Part shown: piece after piece, positions 1-8,906 of the stretch
How positions within the stretch are numbered: position 1 is the first letter of the stretch
Layout: each line of letters opens with the position of its first letter
Source: Photobacterium chitinilyticum
Lineage (GTDB): Bacteria > Pseudomonadota > Gammaproteobacteria > Enterobacterales > Vibrionaceae
Direction: 5' to 3'
Length of the DNA stretch: 64,000 nucleotides
Assembly (NCBI RefSeq): GCF_004104355.1
Contig: NZ_RJLM01000014.1
Span: forward strand, 59,158 to 123,157
Made by a program: the position numbers and the translations under genes
Notes under the pieces: model-generated
Told to the model about the DNA's origin: nothing
Databases searched by the model: none
Seen by the model: the letters and a program-made list of their open reading frames with translations, nothing else

Positions 1-53
1 AGAGTGGCCGACAGTTTTCTGGCTTTGAAAGCCAACAACTAGCAACACCCCGT

Positions 54-137
54 GGAGGGGTTCCCGAGTGGCCAAAGGGATCAGACTGTAAATCTGACGG
101 CTCCGCCTTCGATGGTTCGAATCCACTCCCTCCACCA
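54..137 (+). tRNA. tRNA-Tyr (anticodon GTA)
   Basis: Cloverleaf with a 7-nt 5' acceptor arm (54-60), anticodon stem 81-85/93-97 around a loop carrying GTA at 88-90, a long class II variable arm (98-110), a TTCGAAT T-loop (116-122) and an encoded CCA (135-137). A long variable arm plus GTA identifies tRNA-Tyr. Odd: the 3' acceptor strand (128-133) is only 6 nt, and the T-stem has an A112/C126 mismatch, as if one C were missing. Function is therefore slightly uncertain. Confidence 0.85.
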
Positions 138-146
138 TCATTTATA

Positions 147-175
147 AGCCAGTTGCGCAAGCAACTGGCTTTTTT
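147..175 (+). terminator. Rho-independent terminator of the tRNA-Tyr transcript
   Basis: Perfect 10-bp stem (147-156 with 161-170), GCAA tetraloop and a T run to 175, ten bases after the tRNA CCA end. Confidence 0.93.
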
Positions 176-328
176 GCTTCTGTCTTTCTGTGCAATCTTT
201 TTTGTTATAGCGGCTCAAAAAAAGACTACCATATATAACAAGAATCTCTCTTTTGAAACAAAACAGATTCAACAAATTGCGCTAAAGTAAAACCAAGTGC
301 ATATTTGATGCTAACGCAAGGATGTGTT

Positions 329-2053
329 ATGGCCCAGAGCAACAACATTCAGCTAATTAATATTGATTTCAGCAAGTTAAAAGTACTGATTATTGATGAT
401 CAGCGTTCTGCTGCGTTGATGTTAAAAAGCCTGCTGAACAGCCTAGGCGTTAGCAATATCGACATCTCGCAGACCCATCAGAACGCAATCGAAAGCTGCA
501 AAAAAAATCATTATGACCTGTTGCTAACCGACTACCACCTCGATGCTACCCTCAATGGTTTCGAGCTGCTCTGCCTGCTGAGAAGGCGGAAATACATATC
601 GGCAGACTGCGGCATCATCATGATCTCCGGCGATAATTCTACCGAGGTGATCCTAACCTCGATGGCGGTAGAACCTGATAGCTTCATGACCAAGCCGGTT
701 ACATTGTCGGTTATCAAAAAAAAGCTGACTGAAGTACGTACCGCCTGTATTGAACGCAAACCTATCTACGAAGCACTAGAGACCCTCGGGATTGCTGAGG
801 CAATAGAGCTATGTAAAAAGAAACTCAGGGAATTGGGGCATAACCATCGAATCGAGGCACTGCTGCTGGATCTGCTCATTGAATCAGAGCAATGGGAGCA
901 AGTCGAACAGATTACCGATATTCTAAAGAAAGAAAATTCCACCCATAAAATAAACCTGGTTGAAGCACGCCTGTTGCATCACAAGGGTAAATTAGCAGAA
1001 GCTATCGCCGTACTTGAGCAACTCATCAAGCGCTCTCCGCTTATCATCGATGCCTACGACTGCCTATCTAACTACCAGGCAGAGAGCAAACACTATTACG
1101 ATGCGTTGACTACAGCCGAAACAGCCTTGCGCCTCACGCCAAGTATCAGTCACCGGGCATTGAACGTTGCCCAGTTGGCAGCCGATCTCAACAAAGATGA
1201 CAGCCTTGTTGCCGCAGGAAAAACACTTGCTGCAAGACTTCCCATTATCGATGTAGGCTGGATTATCCGTTTTGCGGAGTTTACGGCCATATTTGAGCAA
1301 CTTTACTTTTCTCAGCACTCTAGTAAAAATCGCAGGCAGCTAAGGCTGGAACTAAAAACCATCCATCACCGTGCCCATTCAAGGCTGCTGCCTGTTCAGC
1401 AACCCTTCCTGGATTGCTTTGGCCATATTACGCTTGCCAGACTCTACCTGGCTCAAGAGCAACCCCTCAAGGCCAAGCGGCGACTGATGCTTGGGTTATC
1501 GACCTACTTCGACACCATTACCAAGCTGCCCTCGGTCATTCTTGCCGATGTATTACCTGCCTTGGTGCATTTTGGTGAAACAAAGGTTATTGGTGAAATA
1601 TACCGAGCCTTGAAGCTAAGGGATCAGCTTGACGGCCACAGTCAGAATCGTCTTAACGCGCTAAGAAGCAATGAGGCCTTGATGCAATCAGTCAAAAATC
1701 TGGAAAAAGCCCTGGCTCATTGCTATCAACTTGCCAGTGACCAGCAAGCCGATCAGGCGCTGGTTCTCTATGAACAAATTCTTATAGATTACCCCTATTG
1801 CAGCGAAGCACATATAGGTCGGTTGCACTGCCTTTATCAATTAAAAGATTTTGACGAAGCTAAAGTACGGCAAAGCCTCCAAGCCGTATCTTCCATGCCT
1901 CTGCCCGATGACTTAACGCAGTGGCGAGATCGACTGCTCAGCCAGATGAGTGAGCCACACAGCTCTCCTCGCCAAAAACATATTGCACTGACTTATAAAA
2001 ACAGAGCTAACCGTTATCTGCTTGCCAAGACTCCAACAGCACTTGCCAGCTAG
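329..2053 (+). CDS. Response regulator receiver protein with TPR-like repeats (VieB-like architecture)
   Basis: 574-residue cytoplasmic protein. Residues 18-135 form a CheY-like receiver domain with the acidic pair D23-D24, the phospho-acceptor D68 (LLLTDYH) and the conserved K122 (MTKP). The rest is alpha-helical with several TPR-like 34-residue units (around residues 205-275 and 455-500) and no DNA-binding, EAL/GGDEF or kinase domain. It probably acts by protein-protein contact. The receiver-plus-TPR layout and length recall VieB of Vibrio cholerae, but identity is not proven. Start chosen at ATG 329, with AAGGA at 318-322; TTG 305 and ATG 308 are less well placed. No partner histidine kinase is next to it. 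The neighbours are tRNA-Tyr upstream and a convergent yqjG 20 bp downstream. Confidence 0.82.
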   Translation: MAQSNNIQLINIDFSKLKVLIIDDQRSAALMLKSLLNSLGVSNIDISQTHQNAIESCKKNHYDLLLTDYHLDATLNGFELLCLLRRRKYISADCGIIMISGDNSTEVILTSMAVEPDSFMTKPVTLSVIKKKLTEVRTACIERKPIYEALETLGIAEAIELCKKKLRELGHNHRIEALLLDLLIESEQWEQVEQITDILKKENSTHKINLVEARLLHHKGKLAEAIAVLEQLIKRSPLIIDAYDCLSNYQAESKHYYDALTTAETALRLTPSISHRALNVAQLAADLNKDDSLVAAGKTLAARLPIIDVGWIIRFAEFTAIFEQLYFSQHSSKNRRQLRLELKTIHHRAHSRLLPVQQPFLDCFGHITLARLYLAQEQPLKAKRRLMLGLSTYFDTITKLPSVILADVLPALVHFGETKVIGEIYRALKLRDQLDGHSQNRLNALRSNEALMQSVKNLEKALAHCYQLASDQQADQALVLYEQILIDYPYCSEAHIGRLHCLYQLKDFDEAKVRQSLQAVSSMPLPDDLTQWRDRLLSQMSEPHSSPRQKHIALTYKNRANRYLLAKTPTALAS

Positions 2054-2073
2054 CCAATCGGCTTAGGAACAGT

Positions 2074-3036
2074 TCAAAGTCTGTCGCGACCATGTGCTGA
2101 CAGTAAGTCCAGCTCAGGTCCTAGCGGAACAATTTGTGTTGGGTTGATCACTGTATGGCTGAAGTAGTAATGACGTTTGGTATGGTGGAAATCAACCGTT
2201 TCTGCCACCCCTGGATATTGGTAAAGCTCTTTCAGGTAGTCTTGAATATTAGGGTAATCGGCAATTCGCTTCAGGTTGCATTTAAAGTGACCGACATAGA
2301 CCGCATCAAACCGAACTAAGGTCGTGAAGAGACGCCAATCTGCTTCAGTCAATGAGTCCCCAGTCAGATAGCGGCTACCAGCCAGATGACTTTCAATCTT
2401 GTCTAGCGCTGTAAACAGTTGTTCGAAAGCAGCGTCATAGGCTTCCTGTGTAGTCGCAAATCCACACCGGTATACACCGTTATTGATAGCTGGATAGATA
2501 TAGTCATTCCACTTCTCTATATCAGCGCGCAGTGCCTGCGGATAGTAGTCGTCTTGATTGCCGGTAATATCGTTGAACGCCGTGTTAAACATCCGGATAA
2601 TTTCAGATGACTCATTACTGACAATTGTCTGAGTCTGTTTGTCCCACAGTACAGGAACCGTTACCCGACCGGTGTAATCTGACTTGGCTTTGGTATAGAG
2701 CTGATGCATGAACTGAAAACCGTTTACCGGCTCTGGCTCACCAAACGTCCACCCTTGCTCGCCCATATCCGGGCTAACAACAGTGATATCAATATGAGGG
2801 ACCAGCCCTTTAAGCTGGCGAAAAATTAATGTTCTGTGTGCCCAAGGACAAGCAAGCGAGACATAAAGGTGATAGCGCCCCGACTCTGCCTTGAAGCCAT
2901 GTTGCCCCTCGGGCCCGTTGCTGCCATCAACTGTTAACCAACGGCGGAATCCCGCATCTTCGCGGACAAATTCACCGTCACTGGATTCAGTGTCATACCA
3001 AACATCCCGCCACACGCCATTTACCAACTTACCCAT
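2074..3036 (-). CDS. yqjG: Glutathionyl-hydroquinone reductase (Xi-class GST, YqjG family)
   Basis: 320-residue cytoplasmic enzyme that reduces glutathionyl-hydroquinones to hydroquinones using glutathione. The N-terminal thioredoxin-fold domain carries the family signature LACPWAHR with catalytic C63-P64-W65. The SNES motif follows, and then an alpha-helical C-terminal domain with the conserved block LTEADWRLFTTLVRFD. The length and near-continuous similarity to E. coli YqjG (about 328 aa, from memory) support the call. ATG 3036 is preferred over the GTG three codons upstream because GAGG lies 8 nt before it and the family starts MG-L. Convergent with the response regulator; monocistronic. 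Confidence 0.95.
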   Translation of the reverse strand: MGKLVNGVWRDVWYDTESSDGEFVREDAGFRRWLTVDGSNGPEGQHGFKAESGRYHLYVSLACPWAHRTLIFRQLKGLVPHIDITVVSPDMGEQGWTFGEPEPVNGFQFMHQLYTKAKSDYTGRVTVPVLWDKQTQTIVSNESSEIIRMFNTAFNDITGNQDDYYPQALRADIEKWNDYIYPAINNGVYRCGFATTQEAYDAAFEQLFTALDKIESHLAGSRYLTGDSLTEADWRLFTTLVRFDAVYVGHFKCNLKRIADYPNIQDYLKELYQYPGVAETVDFHHTKRHYYFSHTVINPTQIVPLGPELDLLSAHGRDRL

Positions 3037-3186
3037 CACACTCACCTCGCATCGATTAATTGTCTTATCCCCAACAAGCTAAGAGTATAAGCGGTTCGCT
3101 CCGGAAGGTCGGTAACGACTATTTGATGGTATTGTTCGAAGTTTCTGAATAAGCAGGTTCAGCAACAAGGGGAGAAACGACCACGA

Positions 3187-4266
3187 TTATTTTCGGTAGT
3201 GTTTTGTTACTGATTCCGATGCCATGCATTGCATTACACCATGGTATGAAAGGTGAAAGCTCAGCGGCTCACCAATTTGATAACGACGATTCGCATCAGT
3301 AATGTCGAGAATTAAAACGTTATCAGTCGCCCCGACGATCACAATGCCGTCATCCACAGGTGTAAGTAGGTCGATATCGACATCTTGCTTGCCTATCGCG
3401 CACAATGCTCTTAACCTGACTCCGCGCTCACTGAACTGAAGTTCATCATTCGCTCGCTCGGCATGAATCGAATACATATAAACAGAAGACTTTTCTTTTA
3501 TTTCAACAATTTCAGCCTGAAGGCTTATCGCAGATTGCGGCATCTCCGGGGTTAAAGACGCATTTAGTCCAATCCCCATGATTAGAGAGCTCCCCAAACG
3601 GAGTTGAGTCAAACGAGGCGCTCCATTTCTCGGCATCCTCAGCACAACTCCCGCAATACCTGCACCCGATAGGTTTTCACCCGATAGGTTTTCTACGTTA
3701 CGGCAACTTGCCCAGGTTGTTAGAGTACCCTGATAACCTAACGAGTAACCATTTTCTGTCGCGGACTCCTTCTCACCGAAGCAAGCTAAATAGCTGCTAA
3801 TACCACCAAACGTCAGGCCGGGGAGCGTCAACACCAGCTCCACCAGCATTTCGGTATCAGAACCCACGACACTGGTATCGAACAGGCTATCTAGATCATG
3901 CATGAGAATCACCTCATGACTCTTGTTAGCGGCCACGGCCGCCCTCGATAGTGCCTCTAATACCGAACGCTCAGTATGAAGAGAGATATCTGTGTGTGCT
4001 ATCACATTGTCAACCTCCGACAATAATACCCGTCGCAGCAACATTTTTCGTAACGGCAGATCGGCAAGCTTGATCAGATTCTGAATTTGTGTGTCGCCAA
4101 TAGTTTGGATACCACCAAACATCATTGCACGCGCAATGGATTCTACGCCTTCTACTAGTTTGGAAATTCCAACTGGAATAACTCCTTTATCGCAACAAAG
4201 ACGAGCCAACATGCGGGTATTGTCTTCAATAACACCAAGATCAAACGATAAAGAAGGGTGTCGCAT
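3187..4266 (-). CDS. Ornithine-racemase-like PLP enzyme (alanine racemase N-terminal domain family)
   Basis: 359 residues. A fold-III PLP domain (PF01168 type) has the Schiff-base lysine expected at K36 (VGISK). The blocks GDTQIQNL, LLRRVLLSEVD, AEIVEIKEKSS and IGKQDVDIDLL match the order and spacing of clostridial ornithine racemases. The usual cysteine and serine-rich phosphate-binding segments are altered (SYLACFGE; LSGAGIAG in place of SGGNSS), so substrate is uncertain: it could racemise ornithine, lysine or another amino acid. A 15-bp tandem duplication gives ENLSG twice, just before the presumed PLP-phosphate loop. Start at ATG 4266 (GAGG upstream) rather than the upstream in-frame codon at 4290. 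A LysR gene lies upstream in the same direction. Confidence 0.72.
   Translation of the reverse strand: MRHPSLSFDLGVIEDNTRMLARLCCDKGVIPVGISKLVEGVESIARAMMFGGIQTIGDTQIQNLIKLADLPLRKMLLRRVLLSEVDNVIAHTDISLHTERSVLEALSRAAVAANKSHEVILMHDLDSLFDTSVVGSDTEMLVELVLTLPGLTFGGISSYLACFGEKESATENGYSLGYQGTLTTWASCRNVENLSGENLSGAGIAGVVLRMPRNGAPRLTQLRLGSSLIMGIGLNASLTPEMPQSAISLQAEIVEIKEKSSVYMYSIHAERANDELQFSERGVRLRALCAIGKQDVDIDLLTPVDDGIVIVGATDNVLILDITDANRRYQIGEPLSFHLSYHGVMQCMASESVTKHYRK
3664..3693. repeat. 15-bp exact tandem duplication inside the racemase gene
   Basis: The unit acccgataggttttc occurs twice back to back (3664-3678, 3679-3693). It is in frame and duplicates the pentapeptide ENLSG. Confidence 0.97.
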
Positions 4267-4498
4267 AGGATGGAGCCTCAAAATAACCACAATTAAACGA
4301 TGCGTAGTTATATCTATTTATCTCCAAACTTAAATAGCAATTTTATTATATCTACTTGGCGTATTAATAAAGTAACCTATGAATCACGATGCAATAGAGA
4401 TATTGCCCGTAATATTCCCGAGCCCAATACAACCAGTTTTATATTACTTGCGTAGCTAGAGAGGTGATTTATAACAGCTGTTAATAAAGGATTTCCAA

Positions 4499-5413
4499 TT
4501 AACAGTCCGTCTTCAGATTATGTGCATCTATTATAGCGGAGACTAAAGCCTTAGCGGCACAAGATTGATCCTGCTTATCATTAAAAGTCAAATAAAAATC
4601 AGGTTTATATTCCAACTCTGTTGTTGTGGGTATTTTGACCAGCTGCTGACGATCAATCCATATCTGTGCATAATGCTCCGGAAGATACCCAATAAAATAC
4701 CCGGAAAGGATCATATGTGCAGTAGCTTCCATGTTTGTCGTTTTTGATTTATATGACAGCTCTTTGACATGATTCAACGGTGTGACGGGATGGGCCAAGC
4801 CACGGTCAACAACAGGATGAGCTACTACATCTTCAGCTGTAACGGTACGCCCTAAACCCAATATAGAGTGTGATGGGGTGCAATATAAGTGCTGTTGCTC
4901 ATTAAAAATATAGGTGTATTTAAGGCCACTCTTGAACACTTCAGGAGATGTGATTCCCACATCAAACTTATTTTCCAATAACTTTTTTTCAATTAAACTT
5001 GTATCAAAAATATGAGTATTAATATTTACTTTTGAATACTTCCCACAAAAATTGCTGATTGCAGCCTGAATATGACAGTTTTTATTCGTAGCTAGATTAT
5101 CCGTTAGGCCAATATGAATATTACCACTCGACACATTGCGAATATCATTGATTTCATCTTGAAAATCATTCATATGCTCAAATAGTTTCTTACTTGCTTC
5201 ATAGACCTTTAAGCCATCATTGGTTAAATTAAACCCTCCTCTTCCTCGTTGACATAATGTCATACCTAAACGGGTTTCCAGATCACTCATTTTTTTACTT
5301 ATGCTTGATTGATGCATATTTAATTGATATTGGGCAGCAGAAAACCCGCCACTATCGACAATTACCAAAAATAGCTTTAACAGCCGAATATCGAGATCAT
5401 CTATTGACTTCAT
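4499..5413 (-). CDS. LysR-family transcriptional regulator
   Basis: 304 residues. The N-terminal winged helix-turn-helix (residues 7-65) contains the LysR pattern FSAAQYQLNMHQSSISKKMS. It is followed by a linker helix and a periplasmic-binding-protein-like effector domain (about 95-300) with the typical DVGITSP segment. The gene is AT-rich compared with its neighbours, which may mean different ancestry. It is transcribed in the same direction as the downstream racemase gene (232-bp gap) and may control it, but the sequence does not show this. The effector is unknown. A 217-bp gap separates its start from xthA, which is divergent. Confidence 0.88.
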   Translation of the reverse strand: MKSIDDLDIRLLKLFLVIVDSGGFSAAQYQLNMHQSSISKKMSDLETRLGMTLCQRGRGGFNLTNDGLKVYEASKKLFEHMNDFQDEINDIRNVSSGNIHIGLTDNLATNKNCHIQAAISNFCGKYSKVNINTHIFDTSLIEKKLLENKFDVGITSPEVFKSGLKYTYIFNEQQHLYCTPSHSILGLGRTVTAEDVVAHPVVDRGLAHPVTPLNHVKELSYKSKTTNMEATAHMILSGYFIGYLPEHYAQIWIDRQQLVKIPTTTELEYKPDFYLTFNDKQDQSCAAKALVSAIIDAHNLKTDC

Positions 5414-5630
5414 TTTTATTTATTATGGTTTGCTGAATAGAAGGACCGAAAATTATCACACCTAATAATACATTTAAAGCATGATTTTAATTACCGTCGA
5501 ATATTTATAATTACCTTTCTCCCAGAAATAAACCCAGTCACCAACGGAGTTCTTTCACCGCCTCTGCAGTTGTATGGTAAAATCCGGTCACAGCCAGTTA
5601 ACAGCCTGATAATATTTAGGAATAAATAAA

Positions 5631-6437
5631 ATGAAAGTCATCTCCTTCAACATTAACGGCCTCCGAGCTCGTCTTCACCAGCTTCAGGCACTGATCGACA
5701 AACATCAGCCTGATGTCATCGGTCTTCAGGAAATCAAAGTGCACGATGAAGCCTTTCCTCTCGAAGATGTCGAAGCTATGGGCTACAAGGTTTACCACCA
5801 TGGTCAAAAAGCGCACTACGGGGTAGCAATGCTTTGCAAGCACGAGCCTATCGAGGTCAAAAAAGGCTTTCCGAACGATGAAGAGGATGCCCAGCGCCGT
5901 ATGATCATGGCAACCTTCGAGCAGGATAACGGCAAAAAAATCACCGTCCTCAATGGCTACTTCCCACAAGGCGATAATATTAGCCATGAAACGAAATTTC
6001 CGGCAAAAGAAAAATTCTATGCTGATCTAATGGGCTACTTAAATGACCACCATAACAACGAAGAAGAAGTGATTGTGATGGGCGATATCAATATCAGTCC
6101 AATCGATCTGGATATCGGCATCGGACCGGCCAATGCCAAGCGCTGGCTAAAAACGGGAAAATGTTCCTTTCAGCCTATTGAGCGCGAGTGGCTGAAAAAA
6201 CTGGTGGACTGGGGTTTCGTTGATACCTTCCGCCAACTTCACCCTGATGTTGACGACAAGTTCTCGTGGTTTGATTACCGATCCAAAGGCTTTGTTGATA
6301 ACCGCGGCCTTCGCATTGATGTCGTACTGGCGACCCCTTCACTGGCTGAGCGCTGTGTCGAAGCTGGGATCGATTACGAGCTTCGTGGCATCGAGAAGCC
6401 GTCTGATCATGCGCCAATTTGGTCTACGTTCAAATAA
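5631..6437 (+). CDS. xthA: Exodeoxyribonuclease III
   Basis: 268 residues, the normal length for XthA. It is a cytoplasmic DNA-repair enzyme: AP endonuclease, 3'-5' exonuclease on duplex DNA and 3'-phosphatase in base-excision repair. The EEP-fold active site is complete: N7 (FNING), E34 (GLQE), GDINISP for the catalytic Asp and Asn near 151/153, and SDHAP near the C-terminus for the catalytic His. The start follows a taggaat ribosome-binding site. It stands alone and ends at a strong hairpin terminator shared with the convergent artM-like gene. Confidence 0.98.
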   Translation: MKVISFNINGLRARLHQLQALIDKHQPDVIGLQEIKVHDEAFPLEDVEAMGYKVYHHGQKAHYGVAMLCKHEPIEVKKGFPNDEEDAQRRMIMATFEQDNGKKITVLNGYFPQGDNISHETKFPAKEKFYADLMGYLNDHHNNEEEVIVMGDINISPIDLDIGIGPANAKRWLKTGKCSFQPIEREWLKKLVDWGFVDTFRQLHPDVDDKFSWFDYRSKGFVDNRGLRIDVVLATPSLAERCVEAGIDYELRGIEKPSDHAPIWSTFK

Positions 6438-6454
6438 CCGTACCGAGAGAAAGC

Positions 6455-6484
6455 AAAAAGCCCAGATTTTCTGGGCTTTTTTAT
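6455..6484 (+). terminator. Terminator after xthA, probably bidirectional
   Basis: Stem agcccag/ctgggct (6459-6465 with 6471-6477), T run downstream and an A run upstream. It can serve xthA on + and the transporter operon on -. Confidence 0.9.
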
Positions 6485-6525
6485 GCTTGTTATTTTTCCC
6501 GGAAACTAAATTCTAGGAGCTCATG

Positions 6526-7206
6526 CTAGCTCAACGGTCGTAAATGCTTCATCCAGTGCCCTTCCAGCTTTCTGAAACCCCAGATGATGACAAAAGTAAG
6601 CATCATGTAACAAATGCCTGCAAACAGAAATGACTCAAATGGCGCATAGTAACGTGAATTGACAATTCGGGCCGCCCCCGTCAGATCAACGATGGTGACG
6701 ATACCCGCCACAGCCGAACCATGAACCATAAAGATCACTTCGTTACTGTATGCCGGCAGTGCTCTCCGGAGAGAGCTAGGCAGGATCACTCGGCGAAATG
6801 CCTGAGGTGTACTCATACCATAAGCCTTTGCCGCTTCAATTTCGCCCTTTGGCATGCTGTTGATTGCACCGCGTATAATCTCAGCTGTGTAGGCTGCGGT
6901 ATTTAGAACAAAAGCAAACAGTGCACAGAACCAGGCTTCCTGCCACAAAGTTCCCTGAACAACAATCAGCTGGCTTAGCCCATAGTAAATTAGGTACAGC
7001 TGGATTAGCAGCGGCGTACCTCGAAAAAAGTAGATGAAAGCCCATGCAGGTCCGAATACCACCGGCAGTTTACTGTTTCTGGCAATGCCAATTGGAACCG
7101 CAATCAGCAAGCCGAAAACCAAGGCGACAAACACCATCCAGACCGTGGTATAGAAACCTTCGAGGTACAGTGGCCAGCTTTCGATAAGAATACTAAAGTC
7201 CATCAC
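6526..7206 (-). CDS. artM: Basic amino acid ABC transporter permease, ArtM/HisM type
   Basis: 226-residue inner-membrane permease, last gene of the four-gene operon artP-artI-artQ-artM. About five membrane helices. The cytoplasmic EAA loop is clear: EIEAAKAYGMSTPQAFRRVILP. With the ArtQ-like protein it should form the heterodimeric channel, powered by the ATPase and fed by the periplasmic binding protein. It starts one base after the upstream gene ends, so translation is probably coupled. Substrate is inferred as arginine, and perhaps ornithine, lysine or histidine, from gene order and family; HisM/AotM are equally close alternatives. Confidence 0.88.
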   Translation of the reverse strand: MMDFSILIESWPLYLEGFYTTVWMVFVALVFGLLIAVPIGIARNSKLPVVFGPAWAFIYFFRGTPLLIQLYLIYYGLSQLIVVQGTLWQEAWFCALFAFVLNTAAYTAEIIRGAINSMPKGEIEAAKAYGMSTPQAFRRVILPSSLRRALPAYSNEVIFMVHGSAVAGIVTIVDLTGAARIVNSRYYAPFESFLFAGICYMMLTFVIIWGFRKLEGHWMKHLRPLS

Positions 7207-7947
7207 TTACCTCGTGTGAATACTGAATTTACGCTCTACCCACTTAAGTGCCGATGTGGAAAAAGAGGTAAAGATAAGGAAAATAACAGCAACCGTCATA
7301 TAAAAGGTAAATGGCATCTGTGTGGTTCCCGCAGCCAACGCGCCTTTACGGACCATATCATCGAGCCCAATGATCGATACCAGTGCGGTCGTTTTCAGCA
7401 ACACCAACCAGTTGTTGCCAAATCCGGGTAATGCATGGCGGATCATCTGCGGCAACAAAATACGGTAGAAGGAAAGAAAGCTGCTCATTCCATAGGCTTT
7501 TCCGGCTTCAAGTTCCCCCTTATCAACCGATAAAATCGCACCGCGGAACGTTTCTGCCATATAGGCACCAAAGATAAAACCAATCGTTAAGATACCAGCC
7601 ACAAACGGGCTAATTTCAATATAATCCGGTAAATACTCCGTCCACTCATGGTTAGGATCCGATGAGGTGAAGTAGTTATTAAGCCACTCGTTGATATTAT
7701 ACAGGCTGTCATTCAACAACATCTGCCCGCCGAAGAAGATCAGCATCATGAGTACCAAATCTGGGATCCCGCGGATCACAGTGGTATAGAGTGTGGCTAT
7801 CGCCCTCGCCCAGCGATACGGAGAAAGCTTCGCCAAAGCACCCAGCATACCTAAGATCATGGCCAGCACTAGCGATAGCAAAGCTACCTGCAGGGTAATC
7901 CATGCCCCTTCAACCAGTGACCATTCATATCCTTTTAAATCTAACAA
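7207..7947 (-). CDS. artQ: Basic amino acid ABC transporter permease, ArtQ/HisQ type
   Basis: 246-residue inner-membrane permease. About five transmembrane helices and a conserved EAA loop (GELEAGKAYGMSSFLSFYRILLP). The segment TVIRGIPDLVLMMLIFFGGQ is typical of HisQ/ArtQ/AotQ. An extra-cytoplasmic insertion of about 20 residues (around 88-108, NEWLNNYFTSSDPNHEWTEY) is longer than in E. coli HisQ. It sits between the binding-protein gene (99 bp upstream) and artM (adjacent, no gap). Confidence 0.9.
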   Translation of the reverse strand: MLDLKGYEWSLVEGAWITLQVALLSLVLAMILGMLGALAKLSPYRWARAIATLYTTVIRGIPDLVLMMLIFFGGQMLLNDSLYNINEWLNNYFTSSDPNHEWTEYLPDYIEISPFVAGILTIGFIFGAYMAETFRGAILSVDKGELEAGKAYGMSSFLSFYRILLPQMIRHALPGFGNNWLVLLKTTALVSIIGLDDMVRKGALAAGTTQMPFTFYMTVAVIFLIFTSFSTSALKWVERKFSIHTR

Positions 7948-8046
7948 AAGGTTGCTCCTTTATACTGCAAAGGGAAAAGTAACCAGAGACGAGTAACGAG
8001 CACCTCGGCTCGAAACTCACCTCTAGACACTTATACCTACAACGCT

Positions 8047-8823
8047 TTACTGCCCATAGACATCATAGGCGAAGTATTTCGCCGCGATTTCCTGGTAAAC
8101 GCCTTTTTCACGCAGAGACTTAATAGCCTGATCCAGCTGCTTGGTAAGGTCTTTGTCTTGCTTACGCACGGCAATGCCGAAACCATCACCAAACCATTGC
8201 GGATCCGTCAACGCCGGACCAATAAACTCATAACCATCGCCACCGCTCTTATTCAGTAAACCTTCTTCCAGGGCAGAAGCATCGCCCAGGATAGTTGCAA
8301 TACGGCCAGCTTTCAGATCCAGGTAAGCATCATCAAAGGAACCATAGCGAACAATAGATACCGAACCACCAAAGTTGTCAGTCAGGTACTTATCATGGGT
8401 TGTCGCACGCTGGACGCCCACCTTCACACCTTCCAGACCGGCTTTGGTAAACTCAATATCAGTACCCTTCCTGGCAACAAACTTGTTTGGAATAAGGGCG
8501 TATTTGCCAGTGAAGTCAACTTTCTTCTTGCGTTCTTCAGTGATGGACATTGCCGCGATAATGGCGTCATATTTACGCGCCAACAATGAAGGAATGATGC
8601 CATCCCAGTCCTGGGCTACAATCTTGCATTTCACCTGCAACTCTTTACACAGGGCATTGGCCATATCAACGTCGAAGCCTTTCAATTCGCCATTCGGCTC
8701 AGTCCAGCTAAATGGAGGATAGGCACCTTCGATACCGAAACGTACCACTTTCCAGTCTTTTGCCTGCACTGATGTCACTCCTAGTGCTGATACCACGGCA
8801 GCTGCCAAAATCCATTTTTTCAT
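8047..8823 (-). CDS. artI: Periplasmic basic amino acid-binding protein (ArtI/ArtJ/HisJ family)
   Basis: 258 residues with a cleavable signal peptide (MKKWILAAAVVSALGVTSVQA, then KDW). The mature part is a family 3 solute-binding protein with the signatures FGIEGAYPPFSW, ELKGFDVDMANALCKEL, DGIIPSLLARKYDAIIAAMSITEERKKKVDF and the late DPQWFGDGFGIAVRK. It binds the amino acid in the periplasm and delivers it to ArtQM. Second gene of the operon, 83 bp after the ATPase gene. These features are shared by arginine-, ornithine/lysine- and histidine-binding members, so the exact ligand is inferred. Confidence 0.92.
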   Translation of the reverse strand: MKKWILAAAVVSALGVTSVQAKDWKVVRFGIEGAYPPFSWTEPNGELKGFDVDMANALCKELQVKCKIVAQDWDGIIPSLLARKYDAIIAAMSITEERKKKVDFTGKYALIPNKFVARKGTDIEFTKAGLEGVKVGVQRATTHDKYLTDNFGGSVSIVRYGSFDDAYLDLKAGRIATILGDASALEEGLLNKSGGDGYEFIGPALTDPQWFGDGFGIAVRKQDKDLTKQLDQAIKSLREKGVYQEIAAKYFAYDVYGQ

Positions 8824-8906
8824 CTTCTACTCCTGTTGTGTTTGCATCTGTACCGGCCTGTCCCCAAACATAACCAGCACAGTGATTAAAATACCGAACT
8901 TTCAGT

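Noticed and set aside
1-53. tRNA-like start (gagtggcc shared with the tRNA-Tyr D-arm) upstream of tRNA-Tyr
   Set aside because: Only eight bases match and no acceptor, anticodon or T-arm can be built, so I do not call a second tRNA or remnant.
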